This document shows, one piece after another, positions 35,989-46,060 of a stretch of DNA of 64,000 bases; positions within the stretch are counted from its first letter, which is position 1; every line of letters begins with the position of its first letter. The notes below the pieces were generated by a model. It was not told the origin of the DNA. It ran no database searches and saw only the letters and a program-made list of their open reading frames with translations. The position numbers were made by a program, and so were the translations under genes. Source of the DNA: Gyromitra esculenta (taxonomy: Eukaryota; Ascomycota; Pezizomycetes; Pezizales; Discinaceae); assembly GCA_038503075.1 (NCBI GenBank), contig JBCAML010000019.1:248001-312000 (forward strand). The letters run 5' to 3'.

Positions 35989-37226
35989 GACTCAACTGAG
36001 TCTGCTGTATCAAAGGCGGAAAAACGAGGCGGCAAAGGCGGTGGAAAAACAGAGGAAGCTGGAGGAGCAGCGGGGGCATTAGTAGCGGCTCCCCTCATGG
36101 CAGGACGTTTGGAGGCGGAAGGGCAGTTGGAGAAGATGTGTCCCTCTCCAGCGCAGAACAGACAGCGGTTATTGGTCTGCCTCCATGTTTTCTCTTCGGG
36201 CGATAGCTTTCTTCTCCCGTTAACCTGGACATAGCGTTGTTCAGGAGCAGGGCGGGAGGTAGAGGTTCGGCCGAAGGATAGGTCCATAGGAACAAGTCCT
36301 CCTGGGGCAAACGAGGATGAGGCAGGGGTAAAGGCGGCAGGGGCGGCAGCGGGGGCGGTAAATTGTCCCATGGTGTTACGGGCATTGTTCTTCTTCTCCT
36401 CTCTTCTTGCTCGGATACGGTTATCTAAGCGGAGGAGGAAGGCACAGAGGGAAGTAAAAGTAGTGGGGAAATCGGCAACGGTCACCACAGCTTCTTTCAA
36501 CTCATCCGACATTCCGAACTCCAGGGCGTCGTTTTTTGCTGACTCATCGTAATTTAGCCTTCCCATGATCCGCTGGAAGTCGGCGAGGTAAGCGGAAAAG
36601 TCTCGTTTTCCTTGTCGGAGCTGGTGCAGTTCGCGGCGAGCGGTTCCTAGTGGGTCAGGGTCGCCGAAGGCGGTCTCGAGGGCAGTAATTAGTTCAGCGG
36701 CGTTGTTCCAGGTAGTAGTCCCGTCAGGGAGGACAGAGTGGCGGATCTGCTCGAGGGCGGCTCCCTCAAGACGGCTGATAGCATACAATATCATATTGTT
36801 GCTACTGGAGAAGCGGTCGGCGTTAACCGAGAGTTTTGATCGGAGTTGTAGGACGAACCCGGGGAGTTTATCGCGGGACCCATTGAATTTATCTGGGTCA
36901 GGCATTTTGTCTGAATGGCCTCCTTGTGTATGAGCCGGAGGCGGTGGTGGAGAGGGCGCAGGTGGCGGGGGGACGGCATTAAGGAGGCGGGCGACTTCTG
37001 CCTCAGCCGCTTGTAGTTGGGATTGGCAAGTGTTGAACCTTGCCGTCATGTTATTCCTTTCTTGAGTGGCTTCCTCAAGCTGGAGGTCTGCGTAAGTGAG
37101 GTTGTCGACCCGCTGTTGGTAGTGGGAGCGAATTTCCTCATAAGCGGAGGCGAGATCGGCGTTGGCGGCGGCCTGGAAGTTCTCAAACGTTGGGAAGGTC
37201 CAGGGGGCGGGGGCAGGGTTGCTCAT
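35979..37226 (-). CDS. gag: Retrotransposon Gag, 415 aa
   Basis: The frame is open from 37259, but the ATG at 37226 (MSNPAPAPWTFPTFENF) lies inside the leader after LTR B and is the likely start. It has an N-terminal coiled-coil region, a proline linker (PPPPAPSPPPPP), and the retrotransposon-gag domain (FNGSRDKLPGFVLQLRSKL.. through FGDPDPLGTARRELHQLRQG). One CCHC zinc knuckle CLFCAGEGHIFSNC sits near residue 355. Gag forms the particle and binds element RNA. It terminates in TAG directly after the slippery heptamer, so Gag-Pol is made by -1 frameshifting. The gag frame looks intact, in contrast to pol. Confidence 0.9.
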   Translation of the reverse strand: MSNPAPAPWTFPTFENFQAAANADLASAYEEIRSHYQQRVDNLTYADLQLEEATQERNNMTARFNTCQSQLQAAEAEVARLLNAVPPPPAPSPPPPPAHTQGGHSDKMPDPDKFNGSRDKLPGFVLQLRSKLSVNADRFSSSNNMILYAISRLEGAALEQIRHSVLPDGTTTWNNAAELITALETAFGDPDPLGTARRELHQLRQGKRDFSAYLADFQRIMGRLNYDESAKNDALEFGMSDELKEAVVTVADFPTTFTSLCAFLLRLDNRIRARREEKKNNARNTMGQFTAPAAAPAAFTPASSSFAPGGLVPMDLSFGRTSTSRPAPEQRYVQVNGRRKLSPEEKTWRQTNNRCLFCAGEGHIFSNCPSASKRPAMRGAATNAPAAPPASSVFPPPLPPRFSAFDTADSVESLN

Positions 37227-37253
37227 GGTGATTTTATTTGAGGGGGAAGCGGG

Positions 37254-37665
37254 TCTCAAGGAGCGAGGTTCTCGTCAAGCTCTCAGGTATCCCCCGAGAT
37301 GAGCAGTGCTACTTGAACGAGGAACCGGCGACAGGAGAGTGTGCGAGGATTCTACAGGCTCTACTAATGGTTCAAGTTATGAGGACTTGAAGACGGCGAC
37401 AGCGAAAGATTACAAGGTGTAACCTGAGGTTGTATTTGTAAGATACAGTGAGTGTACAATAGAAGACGTTGCTTAAAGAAAGAAGAAGGAAAAGTACAAG
37501 ATGAGGGGAAACCCCTTCGCTTATATACCATATTCTACCCCTTTCGATGACAAAGACATGACTCATTGCAACGAGAAACTCATGGAAACACAAGGAACAA
37601 CAACAGAACCCGACAACCATATACCCGCATATCTAACCGGCCAACATAATAGCAGAAGAACGTAA
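37254..37665 (-). repeat. LTR B (internal LTR beside gag), about 412 bp
   Basis: It aligns with A and C throughout but carries many private differences (for example GAGGAACCGGCGACAGG against GAGAAACTAACGACAGG). Its right end is AGCAGAAGAACGTAA instead of CCATCCATGAAA. It abuts gag with a leader of only about 27 bp to the likely gag ATG, so it occupies the normal 5' LTR position. I find no clear tRNA-type primer site after it. Confidence 0.85.
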
Positions 37666-38073
37666 TCTCAAGGAGCCGAGATTCTCGTCTGCCTCTCGTA
37701 TCCCCGAGATGAAGAGCCGCTACTTGAACGAGAAACTAACGACAGTGAGAGCGAAGATTCTACAGGCTCTACTAGTGGTTCAAGTCGGATGACTTTGAAG
37801 ACGGCGACGGCGAAAGATTACGATGCCAGAACCCGAGGTTGTATTTGTGAGATACAAAGAGTGTACAATAGAAGACGTTGCTTAAAGAAAGAAGAAGGAA
37901 AAGTACAACAAGAGGGGGAATCCCTTCGCTTATATACCTTGTTCAAACTCCTTCGATGACAAAGACATGACTCATTGTAACGAGAAACTCGTGGAAACAC
38001 AAAGAACAACAACGAAACCCAACAACCGTATACCCATGTATCTAATCGACCAACATAACAACCATCCATGAAA
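37666..38073 (-). repeat. LTR C (outer 5' LTR), 408 bp
   Basis: It follows LTR B head to tail with no spacer. It starts TCTCAAGG, ends CCATGAAA and is followed by TGAGC, the same 5-bp duplication as outside LTR A. Small deletions lie near its left end (for example GACAGTGAGAGCGAAG against GACAGGAGAGTGTGCG in A), but the rest is almost identical to LTR A. Confidence 0.88.
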
Positions 38074-38170
38074 TGAGCATACCGCTTCGCCATAACCCCT
38101 ACCTCTCCTCTCAACTTCCTTATCTCTCTTGTGAGTACCTTATTGCTTCAACAGATTGCTCAGCAGCCAT
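38074..38170 (-). pseudogene. 5' part of the gene interrupted by the retrotransposon
   Basis: The minus strand reads VLTREIRKLRGEVGVMAKRY into the target site. With one copy of the 5-bp duplication and the element removed, it continues in frame into QAKREIIKLIAKVK at 31893. A possible start, ATG at 38170 (MAAEQSVEAIR), is in another frame, so a further indel or an intron (GTACTC.. donor) is needed. Without a known family the true start is uncertain. Confidence 0.45.
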
Positions 38171-38381
38171 GAAATTATGTTCTGCATGGCTCTACTCTTG
38201 TACCTTTGCATTGACATACTGTATGATAATAAAGCCATTGATGTAAATTAAGTTTTGCAAAAGTGGGGTAGTCAGGTTCTGATTGGCAGAAAACCTGTAT
38301 CACAAAAAACTCTGGCGAGCTGATTTGTTGGCGACCGCGATTGGTCGTCTGTCTGCAGCTGGTTGTCTGGCGTAAGTTGAC

Positions 38382-38787
38382 TTTCATGGATAACTGTCTT
38401 CGTTGGTTCGTCAGGTACAGGGGTACGAGGTTGTTGTGTTACGTTGTTGTTCCTTGTGTTTCTTTGGGTTTCCGTTGCAGTGAGTCAAGTCTTTGTCATC
38501 GAACGAGTTGGAATGCAGATATGTCGCTGATTTCCCCTCTTGTTGTACTTTTCCTTCTTCTTTCTTTAAGCAACGTCTTCTATCGTACACTCTTGTATTT
38601 TACAATACAACCTTCGGTTATACCTCATAACCTCACGCTGTCGCCATCCTCAAGTCCTCTATACTTGAACACTTCGTAGAGCCTGTGGAATCTCGTGAAT
38701 ACTCTCGTCGCCTAGTTTTCCCTTCAAGTAGCACTACTCATCTTGGGGGATACCTGAGAGCTTGAAGATAAACCTCGCCCCTTGAGA
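38382..38787 (+). repeat. Solo LTR, 406 bp, opposite orientation
   Basis: It starts TTTCATGGATAACTGTC and ends CCCCTTGAGA, matching the termini of LTRs A and C in reverse orientation. The internal block TTTCTTTAAGCAACGTCTTC is shared with them. The exact 5-bp duplication TTGAC flanks it (38377-38381 and 38788-38792). This independently confirms the LTR boundaries and the non-TG/CA ends. Confidence 0.85.
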
Positions 38788-39029
38788 TTGACTGGTTTCT
38801 CTAGAATTAAACATGAAATGTAAGCTCTGAGTGGCCGCTAAGAATGTGCAAATGCATAAGTACAAGAGGAAAATTTATATTGAATGTACACATGTAGTAG
38901 CTCTCTCCGCTGGGCTGCCCATGTTTCTATCGATCTGAAAAATTATGCACTGCATAATACGTTAGCTTATGGGGTTTGTGAAGTATTTTTTGGGGGGTGG
39001 GTTGAACCTAAAGAAGGACATTTATCGAT

Positions 39030-42000
39030 TCAAGAATCATCAGAACCAGCTTCGGGCGCCACCTTCGTATCCGGAAATCTTGCATGTATCAAATCGACTA
39101 TATCCTGCTGCAAAAATTCTGCTGCGGCGCCCAGAACCGTTTGCCCATCGCCATTTCGAATAAGAGGATCCGCATCTTTATCGAGCAACAGCCCAACAGT
39201 CACGTCGTATCCTTCCTGGGCTGCTAAGTGCAAGGCTGTTTGCCCATCGTTATCTTGGATGGAAGGATCAGCACCCTTGTCAAGCAGCAAACTAACTACC
39301 AGATCCCGTCCAAAAGACGCTGCTCGGGACAGCGGCGTTCGTCCTTCATGATCTTGTGCAGAAGGGTTGGCGCCCTTCTCAAGCAGCATTGCTATAGTTG
39401 ACTCATGCCCATCAACGGCCGCCTCGTGCAAAGCTGTCTGACCGCGATCATCTGTAATAGAAGGATCGGCATCCATGTCGAGTAATAGCCGGACCATCGA
39501 CTGGTCTTTGGCAATCACAGCCAAGTGCAGAGCTGTCCGTCCGAGATGGCCTTGAGTTCCGCTTTTGGCTCCCTTGGCAAGTAATAGTCCGACTATTGAC
39601 TCGTGCCCCTGACGTACTGCTTCATGTAGAGCTGTGTGTTTAAACTTGTCTTGAGCGGAGATGTCGGCATCCCCGTTGAGTAGTAATTCAACTATCGGCT
39701 CGTATCCCTTCATCGCTGCCCAGAGAAGAGGTGTTCGTCCCTTATCATCTGTAACTGAAAGGTCGGCCCTCCCGTCTAGTGTAAGTAACAACCGGACTGT
39801 TGATTCGAATCCTTCTCGTGCTGCGCAGTACAAAGCTGTGAGTCCGTTATTGTCTTTGATGGAAAATTCGGCACCCCTATCGACTAGTAGCCTGATTATG
39901 GAATCCCAGCCGCGACTTGCTGCGTAGTGTAAAGCCGTTCGTCCATCTTTGTCTTGGGTTGAGGTGTTGGCGCCCTTGTCGAGTAGTAGTTTGACTGTTG
40001 ACTTTTGTTTGTAAAGGGTCGCGCTGTGCAATGGCGTTTCTCCGTTCACATCTTGAAGGGAGATGTCAACGCCACTTTCGAGCAGCAGCCGGGCTGCTGA
40101 TTCTCTTCCATTTGTCGCTGCTTTGTGTAAAGGTGTTTGTTCTTCATTGTCTCGGGCGGAAAGGTCGGCGCGGTTTTTGATTAGTATCCGGATTACCGAT
40201 TCATGTCCAAACGATGCAGCTTGGTGCATAACTGTCCGCCCACGGTCGTCCTTGACGGAAATATCAGCGCCTCTGTCGAGCAAAAGCTGGACTGTCGACA
40301 GTGCTGCATAATGTAAAGCCGTCCATCCGCTGATGTCTTGAATAGAAATGTCTGCACCCTTGTCAAGTAATAGTTTAACTGTCGACTCGTGGCCTTCGTG
40401 CGCGGCATAATGTAAGGCTGATTGTCCCGAGTTGTCCAAGTCGCAAACATCGCACTTTTCAAGTAGTAGTTGAATAGTTGAATCGTGTCCTGCTGCTGCT
40501 GCTCTGTGCAAAACACCAGCTTGGCAGCCGTCGGCGGAAATCTCAGCGCCATTGTCAATTAATAAACTAACAACCTTATCATGACCCCTACGCGCCGCTA
40601 AGTGTATTGCTGTATCGTTGTTGGAGTCCGGGACAGAAATGTTTTCTACCTCGTCTAATAGTTGACGAGCCACTGCATAATGCCCTACAGCAGATGCCAC
40701 ATGTAAGGGAAGATGTTGTCGTGGATATCGGTTGTATAACGGTGGATCGCCCTTTGCATGAAGGGCTTGTAAATAAGAGGATATACTGCTGGGGTTTTCA
40801 AAAAATCTGAGAACCATATCCGTTGTTATATCTTCGCTACAGCTTTTTAAGTGAAATCCAAAGTGACTAGCCGCGTAATCCAAGAAAGGATTGGAATCCA
40901 TTCGTATTTGTAATTTTTCTGAGGTTTGACAAGCACCTTCAACAAATATATCAAACGAAAGAAAAGTGGTACAAGACATAGCAAGTTGAAAGTCGGCTTC
41001 CTCCGGGATTACGCTTTTTCTCAAGAGATACTCTTGGACTGTGTAGTGGACAAGTCGAATGATGTTGCTATTCTCGTCAATCATAACAAGGCTGCCACAG
41101 ACATCAAGCAGTGTTGCTTTATCCGGTAAATCCATCTCATCTAATTCATATCTTTCCGATTCCACCGATACCGCAGTTAAAAGTTCGTCGACCGTGAGAG
41201 GGCGCCGAGCCTTAACAAGCCACGAGAGAATCCGCAATGCTAGATCCTTATTTTCGGGTTGGCCGTGTACTATAATAGCTACCGCCCTATCGTAGGTATC
41301 ATCTAGAAGATTTCCAGCAACGGAGTTTTTGAGCTTATCAAGCGCGGACATAAATCCCTTTGGGTTTATTTGTTGACAGAGGTATTCGACATGGAAACGC
41401 ACAAGTAAGAACCTAGGAACTTTAGTCCTATAGCGTAAGCCTTGAGGTCATAAGACTCACATTCCCTGAGCACAGTGGATAAGTTCAGAGACAATCTTGT
41501 CTTGGTATTTGCATTTCTCGACAAGTTTTTTTGCCCTCGGTTTTGAGTTAATTCTCTCCAGGATGTACGTTTTGATATCTTGATCATTTGCCGAAAGCTC
41601 GACCTTTGGTGATTCGTGAAGGGATTCGTGGATATCTTCTGGGTATGGACGACTGGTCAAGAATACGTTGGCGCCGTTTTCCGCTATATCATGGAAAAGC
41701 GGCAACAGTTCTTCCCGCTGCTCTTCCTGATTGCATTCATCCAATGCATCGAAAACGAAGAAAACTTGATCGAATAACTTGAATGTTACGAGAAGCGCGG
41801 AATGTAAATCTTCTAGGGTGGGACTTTTTCTCCGACTCTCCAATCTTTCGTACAAGTCTTCAACCTCCGTGGGGATGTGTGGTATCTGGCTGATAAGTTG
41901 TTTAACAAGGCTAGAAAGTACGTGGATGGGCTTTTGTTGGAGCTGCTCTTGGTAATTAAAGTAAATATAAGCTAATCCGTAATCCACCGTTGACTGTTTT

Positions 42001-42996
42001 TGGAGGGCTTGGATGTGATCGATTACGCGGGAACTCAGAAAGGTTTTGCCCGCTCCAGCTATCACAACGCAGGCAATTAGTATTTATTCTTTGGGCTAGT
42101 GTTGTACACAGGAACGTTTTTCTAAAAATGCACCCGCCAGTAAATTTTTCCAGCCTAGCTGTAATCCTGAACGAGGTGGAAATCCTATTATCCCGTGTAC
42201 AACCCCCTAGTTTTCTGGCGAACATGTTATACATACGAATTCCATAACCCCAGAGCAGACGCTGATGAGAATCTTGCTGCCTTTTGACCCACTCATTAAC
42301 TTCTGGAGTTTCCAAAAGCCAATCACCGGTATTCTTCTGTCTTTTGCTGCTAATTTCGATATGCCTCGTATCAAACTTATCGGAAGAAAGCCAATCGAGA
42401 ACCATATTTCGTTTCTCGTGGATTTTAGCCGCTGCGGTCTCGGTCTGGAGCTGCTGAACAGCGAGATGAGTGCTTTGGACCTGCTCCTCGATTCTCCCTG
42501 ACATCTGTCTTGGTTCGAGGTCAGCGTTCTACATTTCAATGGAAATATTCCTATTTGGAGCTTACATATGGTCGGTGGCTAAAGCAAGCGTGACAAGTGT
42601 CTTGTGCCGTTCAAATGTTGCAATAATTTGCGATGTCTCCGATTCGTTTAACGGCCATTTGAGCCTGTTGATCACACCTCTCATCCCTCGCTCTGTGATC
42701 TCCGCCAATATTTTTTGAAGCCTTTCTAGCTCACTTCTTAATTCTCGTAGACATCCTTGGATTGGGCCATTTGGTTCATTTAAGCTTTTAAGCTCCGAGG
42801 ATCCCGGGTTTCTGTCTGCATAGTCTTTCAAAGTGACAAGAACACCGCAGAGGGAACTAAGTTCAACTAAGAGCCCTCGTACGCTATCTGATGATCCCTT
42901 TACGGCCCCAAGATAGCTATAGCCCAATTTTGTTACCTGAACTGTGAGCTGAATTATGCCTGCGAGACTTGCCGCGAGGCCTATAAGCTCGGCCAT
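39030..42996 (-). CDS. STAND/NLR-type receptor: HeLo-like N-terminus, NACHT, ankyrin repeats (1227 aa, 4 exons)
   Basis: Exons 42566-42996, 42237-42508, 41461-42058 and 39030-41412 join through introns 42509-42565, 42059-42236 and 41413-41460. Residues 1-140 (MAELIGLAASLAGIIQLTVQ..) match the fungal HeLo-like N-terminal domain of NLRs. The NACHT domain has Walker A GIPGAGKT (233-240), restored exactly by splicing intron 2, and Walker B-like FFVFDALDEC. After the winged-helix region (LPLTVDELLTA-like, VHYTVQEYLLRK) come about 17 ankyrin repeats of about 33 residues, the fifth one shortened. Proteins of this type act in nonself recognition and regulated cell death, with the ankyrins sensing a ligand and HeLo-like domains as effectors. 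The ligand is unknown. The intron-2 length (178 bp) is large for this window. The gene has no visible stop or frameshift once spliced. Confidence 0.9.
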
Positions 42997-44882
42997 ATCT
43001 ATCCGATTGAGACCAACTTATAGTCGGTAGGCTGGTCGTAAATAATTGCGATGTAGAAAAAACTGTAACAGGAGGGGAAGTCGAACTTCGGGTATGAGGG
43101 GAAGTGGAGGTGTATGAGCTTAATCTGGTGTAACCATGCTTTTTCAACTGCATGTATGTGTCATGCACCTCTATGGATGTGAGCACCGAAATGAGAACTT
43201 GGATAAAAATTAGAGTTTTAGAAAGGGCCTAAAGGTTATGGGTCTAGGTTTAGGATTTAGGGCAGCGCCTCTACATGTATTTCTGGTTTGTCGTTATATC
43301 GATTGTTTAGAATCGTTTCCGATATATCTCTTGCTGCATGAGTATGCTAGTTATGGTGCATGTTCGCTTAAATGTAGACCAACAATACATGGGGGAAGAG
43401 GTGCCCTCCTTCCTTAACCAAAAAGTAATATGGTGTAATAATTGTGGAGAGTTTATATTTGGAAGGGCATGACTCTAGAATCATTTTAGGGATCTTGTCT
43501 GTAAGGGTTGGTGGAAAGCTTGGCAAAACCATCAGGTAGTGCCAAGCCTCTATGCGTATATTTGATAATCAGCGGGGTATATTTAGGAACGTTTCATCTC
43601 CCTATTTTCACAGTCAAAATACAGGCTTTATTCCACCACAACCACCAGCTCCTCTACCTCGAAAGAGCTTCAACTTTCTCGCTTATATGTTTCTAGAATT
43701 TTGAAGTTTTTTTGAGTAGCTTGACTGGCTCTGGGTTTTTGAATAACGATCCAAAAACCATGGTACACATGCACATTTAAGCATGCACGCACCATATAAT
43801 TCCGGATCCTATTATGCCTTTTACTACAAGATAAACCTAGGTTTTATAGCTCCTCATTTTTGGGGCCCGGAACTGCGTGTTTTAGACGATCCGACAGCAT
43901 AAGGGCCGAGGGTCTTATAAATAATAGCATGATAGAATTTCTATTTCGTCTGCCGCTTCTCTGGTTGATTGTGTATTCGGTGATACCTGTTTAAGTGGTT
44001 CGCTGGAGACATCTACTAGAGCTGCGTGCAAATATATTTCTTGATCGCTGCCCTTGGTAAATTGTCCTAATTTTGTTTCTAAGCATCCTTCGGCTATTGA
44101 ATTAACGCCCTGCCTTGTAGGCTCTATCGCTGAATCAGAGAAGAAACCTGCTCGACCTTACGGCGCGTGAAGTCGCGGTAAAGCGTCATAACCTTGATAT
44201 AACTAGGCGAATTCCTTAATTTCTATGAAATAAATGCAGTTCTGTGCATGGCATTACCAAAGAGTCCATATCCCTCCACACTTGGAATGCTATCTGGGGA
44301 GTGCCGACAACATACATGGGCCGGTTGACATCGTAGGGCACTCGTTGCTTCGATCCGGCTGAATCGATATAGGTTTCTACATTATGGGGCGATGATGAAG
44401 TCAATAGACAATTCGACATAGCTACAGGGAGTTGAAGGAGATACGATCGGGTTTAACTAAAAATGAACATGAGTATTTGGTATAGAGAGTGGTTTTGATA
44501 TCGATCTAGATAGGGAATACTTTAGTAGATGTAGTCGATAGATCTACGATGCTGAGAGTGGAGAGTGGAGATGTAGTTGATATAATGTTAGTGCGGTTTT
44601 CTAGGTCTATTGATTATTGGTTTAATGCGAGGTCAAACCTACCATATGACGTGATACCTCGAGAGATGCAGTTTTATTTCTCTATCTCCCGAAAGCGTGG
44701 TAGCTATTTCACCCGTATTTGTTCTATATCTTTATTATACGGCCGCCAGCCAAGTTACCATAAAGTGGAATAGCGGTGGTATACGAATAGTGGTTGGTAC
44801 AGTCGAACAAAATCGGTCCCCATCAACCCACGTATCTAACTCGTATCTTTCAAATTTGCTCGCACATTGAACTCCATGCGAC
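42997..44882. other. Gene-poor stretch upstream of the NLR
   Basis: No strong coding signal apart from the doubtful frame at 44216-44419. A 'gggtctaggtttagg' G/T-rich piece lies near 43240. It is AT-rich, with no clear repeat pair. Confidence 0.4.
44216..44419 (-). CDS. Doubtful small ORF, 67 aa
   Basis: It starts ATG at 44419 (MSNCLLTSSSPHNVETYID) and contains VPYDVNRPMYVVGTPQIAFQ. Composition is more protein-like than its surroundings, and a GTAATG after DSL could be a donor site for an intron. No partner exon was found, and I recognise no family. It may be noise or a remnant. Confidence 0.2.
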   Translation of the reverse strand: MSNCLLTSSSPHNVETYIDSAGSKQRVPYDVNRPMYVVGTPQIAFQVWRDMDSLVMPCTELHLFHRN

Positions 44883-44955
44883 GGCTGCGTGGCCTAATGG
44901 TTAAGGCGCTGGTTTTCGGCACCAGAGATTGGGGGTTCGAGTCCTCCCGCGGTCG
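44883..44955 (+). tRNA. tRNA-Arg(TCG): tRNA-Arg (anticodon TCG), intronless
   Basis: A full cloverleaf folds. The acceptor is GGCTGCG with CGCGGTC (two G-T pairs). The D arm is GCC..GGC with the A-box-like TGGCCTAATGGTTAAGGC. The anticodon stem CTGGT/ACCAG has a 7-base loop TTTCGGC giving TCG. The T arm is GGGGG TTCGAGT CCTCC (B box GGTTCGAGTCC). The discriminator base is G. No intron is present. It decodes CGA and, by wobble, CGG. It lies between gene-poor tracts; nearby DNA is AT-rich. Confidence 0.93.
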
Positions 44956-46060
44956 ATGCTAAGTTCTCTTGTGCTAATCTAGCACGTAGTGCACTATTTA
45001 GGGGCTGCAAGAATGGACTAATATGTATCTGGTTGGTTTGGTAATGGTATACAGGGAAACCATTCTTTGATCCTACAGTAAAATATTCTATTATGGCATA
45101 GCGTAGGTAGCTCTATTTGAACTCTGCAGTAGGAGCTGCGGAACTGAGGAATCGGGTGGAATTTGATGATCTCCTGTCTGAAATTCGCTCAGTGGTATGA
45201 TCAATAGCCTCACTATTTTACCTTGAAGTAAATGAGGCATTTGGAATATGTACCCTTATCTGTAGTGATCAAGTGCACTTACTCACTACATACAATTTTA
45301 ATTGCTAGAGCCATGCTAGAGAACATGTGCTTAGCCCACATCTAATCGCATGCTTAGTTCCGGGTCGTAACTAGGGTTATTCGTTGGGTTTACCCGCCAG
45401 AATAGAAGGCCCACCGGCGAGCTGTGTGGGCGATCGTACGAATAGTCCGGATACATGTATCAGCCACGAGTGATATCGTATGATTCTGGGCTGAGTTCTG
45501 ATACTCCTACGTGGCGATGTTTTCATTAAGCTAGCACGAGGTGTGCCCGAACTTTTTGAGAGATTTGTATCTATGTGGCATATAGGCCCTTTATAAACCA
45601 TTTTAACGAATGTCATATATTGATGTGCTACAGTTAACACATCCATACTCTACATATCTACAGCATACCATGTCAGTAACCACCACCCAGTCCCATTTTA
45701 TGTCATTATGTATGACACCCAGAAGTCTCGGCACCCCTTCTAGGCAGTCGTCTTTTTTTGTATCCTCAGACCCTAACCCAATATCAAGATCAATAATGGA
45801 ATGTGAAGCAACCACGGAGATCAATCCTCACCGCAAACTCAAAATCGAAAAGGCGTAACGGAAAATCCAACTCCCTAGTGTCCGAATCCCAAATCCAAAT
45901 CCCAAATCCCAACCCATTCGCAGCTCATGTTTCATAAATCATTCGTAGCCAAAGCCAAGGCCCACACACGGGACTAAAACTGGGTTAAAAAAACATCAAT
46001 AAGAAGTCAGACAAAGTCCCCATATGCTCGAGAGTCCAGCTCAATAAAAAAAGGAACTAT
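44956..46060. other. Gene-free intergenic stretch
   Basis: No supported gene. Short frames at 45377-45858 lack motifs. An imperfect CCAAATCCCAAATCCCAA repeat lies at about 45885-45915, just past the 3' end of the F-box gene. Confidence 0.4.

Larger units (their letters stand above)
31894..38073 (-). mobile_element. Ty3/gypsy chromovirus with three LTRs, 6180 bp
   Basis: In transcription order, the element has LTR C (37666-38073), LTR B (37254-37665), gag, pol and LTR A (31894-32305). The exact 5-bp target duplication TGAGC lies outside A (31889-31893) and outside C (38074-38078), so A and C are the outer pair of a single insertion and B is internal. A and C are closely alike, while B differs at many positions and at its outer end. 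LTR termini are TTTCATGG..CTTGAGA rather than TG..CA. A TATATAAG box lies inside each LTR, and a G-run (GAGGGGGGG, 32309-32317) next to LTR A is the likely polypurine tract. Reverse transcriptase is damaged, so the copy is not autonomous. Confidence 0.9.

Noticed and set aside
37666..38073. LTR C as an independent solo LTR insertion
   Set aside because: Its two flanks (CGTAA and TGAGC) do not match each other, whereas TGAGC matches the outer flank of LTR A exactly.
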